Assembly (NCBI RefSeq): GCF_008831285.2
Contig: NW_022204711.1
Coordinates: 1 to 31,161 of the forward strand
Direction of reading: 5' to 3'
Source of the DNA: Nymphaea colorata
Lineage: Eukaryota; Streptophyta; Magnoliopsida; Nymphaeales; Nymphaeaceae
Length of the DNA stretch: 31,161 nt
Within the stretch, counting starts at the first letter, position 1. Each line of letters begins with the position of its first letter. The notes under the pieces were generated by a model. It saw only the letters and a program-made list of their open reading frames with translations. It was not told where the DNA came from and searched no databases. The position numbers were made by a program, and so were the translations under genes. Positions 9,892-18,639 of the stretch are shown one piece after another.

Positions 9892-11103
9892 CTAGGACAG
9901 AAGGATAGATGGGCGGACTTCATCCCACCATTTTACATATTCGGGACCCATTCCTGGACCAAGGACAAGATACAAGTGAGCAAATGATTCCCAACGTTGC
10001 TGGTCATAGGTGTATATCCCGGACCACTCTTCAGTGTCTAGTTCACACTCCACAATGGCTCCTTCCGACTCAATTGGATATGCCTTCCTCTGACGCAGTG
10101 AGAATTGCCTGAGGCAACGCTCTGGATGATATTCAATTATGAAAAACGGTCCCAATAGAAGACTTCCTCTGACTGGGTTGTAAGTGTATCTTGACTTGAT
10201 GACCTCCCGATCAAAGAAGTCCCAAATGATGGTGGAGTCATCAACTTCCTCCATCTTTCTGCGGTAGTGCTCCATACTGGATAACTGACCGTCTGTGTTT
10301 TGAAAATGACATGATTGTGGCCCCACATGTTTGTAGAACCATGCTTGCAGTGCAAAGACACATCCTTCTATCGAGTCTGCATCTCCAATTGAAAATTTGG
10401 CCAACCCTCTGTAAAGGAATGCCAAGGCTGCCATTGCTATGGAAATGTGACGGACTTTGACACGCCCCCATTTTCTGAAGAGGCGAGCTATGCGGAAATC
10501 CATTATGTGTTCTTCATTATTGAAGAAGATAAGACCCACGATACAAGTCACCATGGAGTTTTTGTACTTGTCTGCAACACTTCTAGATAGTGACGCAGGG
10601 TTGACAAATTGGGAGTATGTTTCACCAAGCTCTTGTAGTTGAAGATATTGATGTCCATCTTTCTCTAGAAAATGCCAACTCCTTTTCCCTGTGAGTTTAC
10701 GAATCACTTCTAGAGTTTTGACTTGACCTTGGTTTACAAGGAACTGGTCTTCAATTGGATCTCTTGGGCCACCTTTTGGTTCTGGCAAACCCATAATGTT
10801 GGAGAACTCATCAAGAGTGATTGTCATTTCACCTCATGGAAACCAGAATGTGTTGGTCCTTGGGTTCCATCTTTCAGCAATTGCATGGATTAGATTGCCA
10901 TTGATAGGCTGTATGGCAAGACTGACTGCTTCTTCAAGACCGCAATCCTCTAAGTGATCTGGGAACATACACCGAAAAGTTGGGTACCATGAAAGATACC
11001 ACTTAGGTTGGTAGACTCCACTTGGGATGATGCGAAGTCCGGATCGGCCTTGACATGACCCGAATAGGATGTGGTCATATGGGAAGATACTTTCTGAGTC
11101 CAT
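9892..11103 (-). pseudogene. ORF1 upstream of gag, plant-mobile-domain-like, one in-frame TGA
   Basis: One frame of about 403 codons starting MDSESIFPYD at 11103, broken only by TGA at 10834-10836. Around the stop the sequence reads IAERWNPRTNTFWFP, stop, GEMTITLDEFSNIMGLPEP. This matches the core of the plant mobile domain (ErW.p.tHTF.lp.GEmtiTL.D...lgLp.G), known from host MAIN/MAIL proteins and many plant transposons. Further on are FRKWGRVKVRHISIAMAALA and EYHPERCLRQFSLRQRKAYP, the latter like the conserved RQF.xQ.P element. Ogre-type elements have an ORF1 at this place; its function is unknown. The stop could come from one C-to-T change. A leader of about 0.9 kb precedes it and gag follows after about 180 bases. 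Confidence 0.8.
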
Positions 11104-11998
11104 CTAGACAAGAGAAGGTATTAGATTTTGACATGAATTGACCCAATAGAGACTCGAGAAGAGTTTTGACATTGGGTTTGGACATGGACTTAGGGGCAAA
11201 GTAAAACATCACATGCGTCCAAACAAGCAGTTAATGAAAAATTGATAATGCAATTCCTAGGACTCTTGCCTATATACATTATTTTAAAAATTGGTCTTGG
11301 AACCTATGGAAAATAAATGGGTAAATGGTTCTTTATTTATCCAAAATTTATGGTATACCTATATACCAAATTTATGGTACTAGCATTGACTCCTCCAAGG
11401 GTTTTCTAGATTTGGGCTCTCCATTTCTCCTTGTTCACCCATCGATATACCAGGACTATTTTCCGTTTCGGTACTAATGGGGGATTCTCAGTCCATTGGT
11501 GGTCCAGTTGTAAGGCTATATCTTGGACTATTTCTAGATTTGGGCTCTCCATTTCTCCTTGTTCACCATCGATATACCAGGACTATTTTCCGTTTCGGTA
11601 CTAATGGGGGACTTCTCAGTCCAATTGGGTGGTCCAGTTGTAAGGCTATATCTTGGACTAATGTCCTAGAAATAGCCCAGCAACATGATGACCGGGATAT
11701 GATATAGGTAAGGATTTGTTTTTCAAAATTCATGAGAAGATGCAAAATAGATGGCTCTATTGCATACATTCCTAAGAGATGGATTTGAAATTTTGAGAGC
11801 ATACATGGGCTGCATACAATCCTTAAATTGAGGAGGGGTAGCATAAATTGAAATGAATGAGATTCATGAAATCTCCTCAATGTACACTACATGACGTCGG
11901 TATGCATTTTTACGAATTTTTATTTTGTGCAATTGATGTCCGACATTGGTGAAAATAACTCATATATGATCCAAATAAGTCTTTAGACAAACAATGAC
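11104..11998 (-). other. Leader of the retrotransposon RNA
   Basis: About 0.9 kb between the primer binding site and ORF1 without coding evidence. It contains the tandem repeat at 11403-11660 and one arm of a long inverted repeat (11955-11977) whose partner lies in the LTR. Confidence 0.6.
11403..11660 (-). repeat. Tandem duplication in the leader, two units
   Basis: Unit one is 11403-11530 (128 bp) and unit two 11531-11660 (130 bp). Both run from TTTCTAGATTTGGG to TATCTTGGACTA and are almost identical, differing mainly by single-base indels in C, T, A and G runs. Confidence 0.95.
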
Positions 11999-12018
11999 GG
12001 GTCCCACCGGGCGTGCCA
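11999..12018 (-). other. Primer binding site of the retrotransposon
   Basis: On the minus strand TGGCACGCCCGGTGGGACCC begins two bases beyond the 5' LTR end (...GAACA). Its first three bases pair with the CCA tail of a tRNA. The same motif occurs after the 5' LTR of other plant gypsy elements as I recall them. I cannot name the tRNA safely from memory. Confidence 0.8.
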
Positions 12019-12020
12019 TC

Positions 12021-15000
12021 TGTTCGCACCCCACTCTTTTTTCAAGGAGGTCGAAATGCGAGTCAGCAAAATTCTTTTAAAATTGGGGTTTTGAGAAAAT
12101 TTTCAAGAGAAAGGGATCCGCTCGTCGATACGAGGTCCAACCGTTCCTGCCGCCTTTAACAGGGGTAATTAGACCAAGGACTAAGGATCATTTGGATCAT
12201 ATATGAGTTATTGATGTAAGTCCTATATGCTTATGCATTGAGGTTTTGGATTCAAGAACCGAAATTCATTTTTTTGAATAAATGAATTTGAATATTGGGG
12301 GTTTTCAAGTTGGTTTAAAAACCTTTATTTTGGTGTTATTTGAAACACATAATTCTTGAGGATTTTTGAAGATTTGGAATTGAGTTCTTTGTTGTGAACT
12401 CTAGATGATGATGATCATCTTATGATAAAAATTGATTTTGAACTCTTCTTTTGTCAAATCATGTGATTTGTAGAATTCATTCTTTTGAAAGAACATAGGT
12501 TCCAAATTGTTAGAAAACATGTTGTTTTTCAAATGCACTTTGGCCAAAAGATTATGAATGCATTGCTTGTGTTTTCTTTTGAAGTTAAGTGAGGTTTACA
12601 AATTCTCATTGCAATATGACTTGGTCACTTTTTGCAACTTAAATTTGAATCACTTAATTTCTTGAGAATGTGCATGTGGTGCCATTGATTTTGAGTGAAA
12701 GTGAATGCATGAAACGAGAATGGAAACTATATGGAACATTCATTCTTCTCTCTCTCATAATCCCTCAAGATTCATTCATATGAAACATACATTCTTCACT
12801 CCCTCATAATCTCTCAAAGTCCGTATTGCACGTCATACAATCTATGCATGAAGATTGATTAAAATGTAGGACTTTCACTATATGTGCTCATTATATGATT
12901 AAGCACATGAATTAGAGATGTAGTCCATAAGCTTGAGGCTTGACATAAAATTATCAAAATGATGAAAATATATAAATGATGTCAAGTTAAATCTTTGAAA
13001 TGGATGGGAGACGTGGAGGACATCCACTTTTGTCTCAAAATAGCTAAAAATCAGACATTGTGTTGATTTAAATAGCTGAAAATTGTCGACATTGATTCCA
13101 ATAAATATGTTGTTTCTTAGATGGAAATGACAAGTCTTTCAAATAGATTCAAATTCCAGATTTGATAGTAATGAGATCGTCAACTCTTTTGGATGATTCT
13201 AGGATAGTTGGTATTTCAAATATGTAAACTTTGACATTCTTAAACCAATTCCTATGAAACATGATCTGATTTCAACAACATACATACATCTTACGTATGG
13301 ATTTGCTGAAATTAAGTAAAAATGAAATGAAAATGATTCATAGTCTTGCACTAGGAAAATCAATAAAAATGACCCATTTCCTTAAAAACCGATTTGAAAA
13401 CATGTTCCAACCTGATTTTAAGGGAGGAATGTAATTTTTGACAAGAAATCGGATACATATATGTACATATATAACAATGTATACATATACGTACCTTAAT
13501 TTTCAAAATGAAATTTTATCAAGGGACCGCATGACTCATGAATCATGATGATTCATGGCTGGGTTCTTTTATGTAGGAAGATTGAAAACTTGTTTCAAAT
13601 CTTCCCTACTACCCTTGATTAATTAAATTGAAAGACATGAATCAAAATGACTGTGAATAAGAAAGAAAATAAAACAATACTCAAGCTTATTCGTCATCAT
13701 TTCGCCATGCAATGGTGGATCACATTCATAAAAACGTATCCATCCCTTATAGGCATTTTCATCATACGTGATGTAGCAAAATCACTCTCTCACCGTGGGA
13801 TTCTCTCATAGTAGGGTTCAAAATGGTATTAAGTTGATTCCTTTGAAAGGGACGTGGCCTTGGGGCCCATTTCAAAATTTGATACTTGGGTTCATATTTA
13901 AGAAAAACCGACATATGCATGCATTGAATTATGTTTGATACTTGACCAAAATTTTGGATGAAAATGCCCTTGCACAGGGTTTTGCCCTTATTTTGTACTA
14001 TTTATTTATTTTTTTGTTTGAAATCGAGCTTATAAGGTTAAAACCTAGTTACTAAGCTCCAAATGCCATTGAATTATGATAATTAATTTTAAATTTTAAT
14101 AAAATTTAAAAATTTTATCAAATTTGGTTCGAAAAGGGTATTTTCGTCCAAAACTTGATTGAAAATGGATTTCAACTGAATCAAACTTTCACTTGAGAAA
14201 TTCAATTTAAATTTGGTATTTGATTCATGCATTTGACAAATTCAAATGTTTATTTGCCTTTCATAAACCATTTTATGCTTTTTAATCTTAAATTGACCCC
14301 AGAAGGGCAAAATTGTCCAAATTGATCAATTTCGACCAATTGACCAAAGTCAAAGCTCATTTGCAAGTAGTTTGACTTTATTTGAAGTAATTTGATAAAT
14401 TTGGGTCACGAAAGCTCTTAATTGAGCTAAATTGTACTTTGACTGAGTTTAGTCAAAGTGGGTTTGGTTCGGTCAAAGTCTATTTTCGTCCATTAATTGG
14501 ATCATGAGACAGACTTACGTTTTGACTGTGTTGAGCCCATGGTGACCGAACCTAGCTAGAATTGGCACCACATTTTAGTGCACCCGGGTCAAACCTACTT
14601 GGATTAAGTAGGTTAGGTGAGTTTGACCAGTCTAATAATTGCTTCCTTGAAAATGATTTTTTTCTTTAAGGAGGACCTCGTTAAAGAAGAGAGAGAGACA
14701 TAAATGTCTCTCTTTTCTTAGGTTTCTCCTTTATTTTTCCTTGAAAATGACTTTTCTTCAATTAATTTGAGAGAAAATATTTATTTATTATTTTTTCGAC
14801 ATGGAGGGGGCATGGCCCCTGGGGGGGCTCTTGACCACACGGGCTAGGTGGGGCCCACACGTGGGTCCCACGTAGCATTTTAGACTGAATTAGATCCAAT
14901 TCTTGGATCTAAGTCAAAATTTGCATTTTGCAATTGGATTTGGATTTCAAATGACATTTGCAATTGAATTTGGACTCATAATCCTGCATTGGGATTCATG

Positions 15001-15138
15001 TATCGGGTAAAATTCACGATTTGAATCTAATTGTTCTTTAGATTCAAAATTGGCTTTGAAATTGCAAATTTTCACAATTCTTTTGTAAAATTTTCACATT
15101 GCTTCAATTTTGATGTGAAAAAATTTGGGGTGTTAACA
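12021..15138 (-). repeat. 5' LTR, internally deleted
   Basis: In element orientation it runs from TGTTAACACC (15138) to GGTGCGAACA (12021), giving TG...CA ends. The part 13249-15138 matches the left LTR, except that about 711 bp (left 666-1376) is replaced by an 18 bp filler at 13926-13943. The missing block contains the TATA box and the presumed transcription start, so this LTR should be unable to start normal genomic RNA. Several CpG sites kept in the left copy are CA or TG here. Confidence 0.95.
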
Positions 15139-15143
15139 GGTAC
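15139..15143. other. Presumed target site duplication (one copy)
   Basis: GGTAC directly follows the LTR end, and five bases is the usual duplication size for Ty3/gypsy elements. The partner copy lies outside the window, so this is not confirmed. Confidence 0.45.
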
Positions 15144-15305
15144 CAATGAATTACTTTCATGTTGAAGTTCATGGCAGCATGATCCACTTTCATCGTCTTC
15201 AAGATCCCGTGGCACTCGAAGAACTGCTCGGCTTTAAATATCCAGCTATATAAATCTTCTCGGTCGAATCGAGGGAAGTCGATCTTGGCGGGCTTGAATC
15301 GTGCG

Positions 15306-15507
15306 GGGTCGGTACCCCCATGAAAACCACTAGATGAGTTAGGGAAGAACCCCGCAGGGGCGTCGGGTTGGCTGTTGTTGCGGCTAGGAAGCGTTCCGCT
15401 ATTCATACCGCCGAAAACAGTGCTGAAACAGGGCGCGACGGGTCTAATTGGCATGTACACCGTTCCACTAATTGAAGGGTCGGTACCCCCATAAAAACCA
15501 CTAGATG
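15306..15507. repeat. 31 bp direct repeat in the gag linker
   Basis: Copies at 15306-15336 and 15477-15507 share GGTACCCCCAT, one differing base, then AAAACCACTAGATG. They lie 171 bp apart and suggest a local duplication. Confidence 0.9.
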
Positions 15508-15531
15508 TGTGCGTTGTTCCGCTGTTTCACC

Positions 15532-15811
15532 CGCCCGTCGCCAGTCACGGTATTCCCGTCGCGCCCCTGTTTCAGCCTCCGATCAGCACCAGTGTCGCCT
15601 TTGGGTCATTCGGATCGCCCATGCCCACCAGCTGCGGCCAGGAAGGGTTCCCGCCACCTTGCCGGCACACACGTCGGGTCGGCTGTTGCCCGTCGGGTCG
15701 GCTATTGCTGCTGGAGGGCATGGCCGATCCGAATGACCCAAAGGTCACACCGGTGCTGATGGGAGGCTGAAACAGGGGCGCGATGGGCATACCGTGACTG
15801 GCGACGGGTGG
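15532..15811. repeat. Inverted repeat in the gag linker
   Basis: Arms about 15532-15626 and 15715-15811 are reverse complements with about nine in ten bases matching. In translation the same proline-rich peptide (PPVASHG...APLFQPPIST) appears on both strands. The spacer of about 90 bp is GC-rich. Confidence 0.85.
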
Positions 15812-16206
15812 CTGAAACAACGAAATGGCGTTGATCGGTGGAATATGCTGATCCTGACTAGTTTCGCCTACGTTTGGTAAGCAGAGGGAGCCAGGTGGCG
15901 TGTGTGCCAACAAGCTGGCGGGAACCACGTGCGCTGGAGAGCGGTTGCTAGAGTGTGGGTCGCCGAACGGAGTGCTGCCAAGGAGGGAGCTTGCTGCAGC
16001 AGATCACGGAAACCTGCCGCTATGGCTGTGTCAAGACGGGCCTCAGCCTCGGCTTGCGTGCATTCCATGGTCTGCCGCCACCTGTTCACTATGATGATCG
16101 TCTCTTCAGTCCAAGCGTGATACGCTTCTACCACTGCCAAGGTGGCATTATTGAAAGAGGGCATCTTGATCATTGGACGTGGGCAGCGACGGCGCGTCCA
16201 TTCCTA

Positions 16207-16218
16207 GCTCTAATACCA
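16207..16218 (-). other. Primer binding site of the second element (initiator Met-tRNA type)
   Basis: TGGTATTAGAGC on the minus strand differs by one base from TGGTATCAGAGC, the widespread complement of the initiator Met-tRNA 3' end. It lies about 30 bases upstream of the gag ATG at 16173. Confidence 0.7.
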
Positions 16219-16442
16219 TGTGTTAGCCATCGACTAACAAGGGTGCGTGAAGGAGGAAGGAGAAGAGAGGAGGGAACGAGAGAGAGAAAGGCAATCCAAA
16301 ACATGCTTAATTAGGGAAAATCTACAGCTTAAGTACAAGTGATAACGGGTCCGGACTGGACCTACTCTTACTGAAATCAGATCCATACTGACAACTTGAA
16401 AATAAACTGCTGACCCACACGATCCCTATATGGATCGTAACA
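16219..16442 (-). repeat. Probable short 5' LTR of the second element
   Basis: Between the primer binding site and 16442 the sequence has LTR-like ends in element orientation: TGTTACGATCC at the right and GGCTAACACA at the left. That gives an LTR of about 222-224 bp, with GATAC (16443-16447) as a possible target duplication. The partner LTR is outside the window. Confidence 0.5.
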
Positions 16443-17037
16443 GATACACATTCTTGCAAGGACTTTTCGATGCCTACTCTAATAAATCCAACAAACTTGG
16501 TCCTAGTGTCATTTTCTTGAGATCTTTAGAAGCAATTAACAAGACCCCATAAGGATGATAGACCTTCCTGAATACGAAGGTTTATTTCAAAAGAATAACT
16601 ACACAACTTCAGCCTTGACAGATCAAATCATCCTTCTCAAAATTTAAATTCCTACTGATGCAAGGAATGCCCATGATGTTTAGTGAAGCAATTCCAGAGA
16701 AACTTGCAAAGCCATTCCCTACACAGCATATTTTCTGGACTTACCACAGCTACAACATTAAGTTTCTTGAAGTGGTGACTGAAAGGACGAAAACTGTCTG
16801 AAGCCAAAGTTGTTCTGACTTTAGAATTTCATATTGGCAATGGATCTTGTTCTTCAATTTTAGGATTAGTTTTCTCTTACTCCTTCTCTTGGTTTTTATT
16901 AGATTCAGAACAGTGCATGTAATGGAATTTACCTAACTATAATCAAGATTACAGAAAAGCTTATACTTTTTTCCTGCTCACATACAAAATAAAACTAGGG
17001 GTATTTTAATTCAACCATAAAAGGGGAATCCACATAC
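16443..17037. other. Sequence without an assigned gene
   Basis: No recognised gene. A plus-strand frame ending at about 16800 (MQGMPMMFSEAIPEKLAKPF...) looks protein-like but matches nothing I know. The right end forms intron-like flank of the nucleotidase exon, with GTATGTGG as its 5' splice site. Confidence 0.4.
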
Positions 17038-17163
17038 TATTTTGCACTGTGGCATTGAAAGCAACAAGGTCTTCAAAACAGGGTCTGGTTTAAGATTCTC
17101 GTAAGGCAGTCAGCCATGAACATACTGATGAAATTCATCATTGTCAAATTCAAAACCCAAAGC
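17038..17163 (-). pseudogene. Exon of a HAD-type pyrimidine 5'-nucleotidase, nonsense mutated
   Basis: The 42-codon exon reads ALGFEFDNDEFHQYVHG, stop, LPYENLKPDPVLKTLLLSMP and ends at KI. It closely resembles the plant HAD hydrolases related to yeast SDT1, where the stretch is (A/I)GY.FD.DE(Y/F)H.(F/Y)VHGRLPYEN(L/I)KPDPVL(R/K). Canonical splice sites flank it: CTTATCTGTGCAG before it and GTATGT after it, both in phase 0. The TGA at 17110-17112 stands where family members have Arg, consistent with CGA to TGA. The neighbouring exons of the family (with the DLDDTLYP and IFTNADK motifs) are not found nearby, so this is a fragment. Confidence 0.75.
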
Positions 17164-17382
17164 CTGCACAGATAAGGAGAAAGAAATACAGAATCAAACC
17201 ACTGGAAATATCCCAAAAAATAAAAATCCATTGATAGACTTCTGATAATGCATTTAAGGTCCCTTGATATGCCTACTTTTTCTTTTCCTCAGTCATGTAA
17301 CTGATTCCTCACCTAGGATGAGGCACCTATCACTAGTTTTGTCTGCAAAATTTTTGTTTGGCTTTAATTCATTGGCTTACAG

Positions 17383-17600
17383 GCATCAGAGAATAGATGT
17401 CCAAATGGCAGGAAGCAAAATCATGAACCATTACCGGAAGGAGCATGGCCTTAAACCCAACATACTCGAGAAAGACCAGGAACTTCCTCTGTTAAAATTA
17501 TTCATATGGAAGGTGGATGCAATGGAATTCTCTTTATTCAGCCAAAGAAAACCCACATATTTATGGGAGGATGTTCAAATGAGGCTGCCTACCTTTTCAA
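17383..17600 (+). pseudogene. Unidentified exon-like fragment
   Basis: A 3' splice-like TTGGCTTACAG ends at 17382. The following sequence is protein-like in two frames: MAGSKIMNHYRKEHGLKPNI, then after a one-base shift SVKIIHMEGGCNGILFIQP and THIFMGGCSNEAAYLFKFG. I do not recognise the family. Its orientation is opposite to the nucleotidase exon some 220 bp away, so the two are not parts of one gene. Confidence 0.35.
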
Positions 17601-17642
17601 GTTCGGAGCTCTCACTTTCTAGCAGTATCAACAAGTCCACAT

Positions 17643-17929
17643 CTTGACTTGAGGGTTAATTAGTTTGAACAATCTAAGACTTGCTCCGATTTGAACATGG
17701 TGAATCGTGCATTTGGGTAGCATGTTGGTTGATGTCAGCAACTAGTAAGGTGGAGAGCTCAGTTGTATTACACAACCGCTTATATATGCACAATTCATAT
17801 ACTTAATTTGTCAATTTCATTTTGTTCACGTTCAGAGAACTGGAAAGTCATTAAATAAGAGATGGAGGAGGGAGAAATTCCTTTGTATGTCTAGTTAACA
17901 AGCACAATTTTAATGAATATATACATGAA
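17643..17929. other. Sequence without an assigned gene
   Basis: AT-rich, no coding signal seen, and no repeat recognised before the inverted repeat arm that starts at about 17930. Confidence 0.4.
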
Positions 17930-18309
17930 AGAAGTGTTCTTCGGCAACCTCCAGTCTCCTTCCTTCCTTTAGTGGGAACCTTCCTCTCTTGTTTTTCTTC
18001 CTAACTGTCTTCCTTCCTTTGAATGAAATAATGCATGCAAGGTGAATGTAAAGTATGTATATGCTGCATTCGTGCAATGCAAGGTTATTCAAGTAAATAT
18101 GCACATGTACCTTTTGTAGCACAAAAGTCATTACTAAAACTTTACATATACGTAGTGTGGACTACCCTATATGGGCATTCAATTAAATATGCACATACAC
18201 TTTTTATTTATTAAGTTCAATACTAGAACTTTACTTATACATAGTAAAGTCACCCCCGACGGGTCTAATTGGCTGTCCACTAGACAGATAAATATATCGA
18301 GTTAGCATT

Positions 18310-18319
18310 CATATATATG

Positions 18320-18368
<49 letters not shown>
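18310..18368. repeat. (TA)n(TG)n microsatellite
   Basis: Alternating TA changes to TG near 18336. It directly abuts the inner end of the left inverted repeat arm. Confidence 0.95.
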
Positions 18369-18372
<4 letters not shown>

Positions 18373-18377
18373 AGATG

Positions 18378-18612
18378 GAGAGAGGGAAAGAAAGATGTGT
18401 TGCTAAAAAATTGTCAAAAGATGTGCATTTAGGATGACACATGTTGGATAACAATAAAACTTTTACAATAGTATTTAGCTCTATGGCAGGATATTTTTTA
18501 CTTTCTATTGCTAAATACTATTTTAAAAGGCATATTTTTATCCAATCATGTGTCGTCCTAAATGCACATCTTTTGACAACTTTTGAGGAACACATCTTTC
18601 TTTCTCTCTCTT
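18378..18612. mobile_element. Foldback MITE-like element
   Basis: Arms of about 100 bp (18378-18479 and 18510-18612) are imperfect reverse complements around a loop of about 30 bases. Shared landmarks are AAAGAAAGATGTGTT, TTGTCAAAAGATGTGC and TAGTATTTAGC. It has no coding capacity. Such near-palindromes are typical of short non-autonomous DNA transposons, but a target duplication is not obvious. Confidence 0.7.
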
Positions 18613-18639
18613 TGACAACTATTTAGGTCTTCAGATTAC

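Larger units (their letters stand above)
1..15138 (-). mobile_element. Ty3/gypsy LTR retrotransposon, Tat/Ogre-like, nested and degenerate
   Basis: Seen: two homologous LTRs bracket ORF1, gag, protease, RT, two RNase H domains and integrase, in the RT-RH-INT order of Ty3/gypsy elements, all on the minus strand. An extra ORF upstream of gag and an archaeal-type second RNase H are known hallmarks of the Tat/Ogre group. The left LTR runs out of the window. By comparison with the right LTR about 1.2 kb of it is missing, so the full element would be about 16.4 kb. Its insertion broke the gag gene of another element at 15139. As read it cannot move by itself: five in-frame stops, five single-base frameshifts and a promoter deletion in the 5' LTR. 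Confidence 0.95.
15139..16173 (-). pseudogene. gag of a second Ty3/gypsy-type element, interrupted by the large element
   Basis: Start MIKMPSFNNATLAVVEAYHA at 16173, then AEARLDTAIAAGFRDLLQQ, a proline- and glycine-rich linker in more than one frame, and the retrotransposon gag core KIDFPRFDREDLYSWIFKAE ... FFECHGILK ... HAAMNFNMKVIHWY. This is typical of gypsy gag proteins. The reading stops at the Trp-Tyr codons where the large element inserted (15139); the rest must lie left of the window. The linker is rearranged, with an inverted repeat and a 31 bp direct repeat. Plus-strand ORFs here are mirror images of the same repeats. Confidence 0.8.

Noticed and set aside
10834-10836. Readthrough or recoded TGA in ORF1
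   Set aside because: No recoding signal seen; several other stops in the element make a simple nonsense mutation likelier.
15505-15770. Plus-strand ORFs with proline-rich peptides
   Set aside because: They lie on one arm of an inverted repeat whose partner belongs to the minus-strand gag linker.
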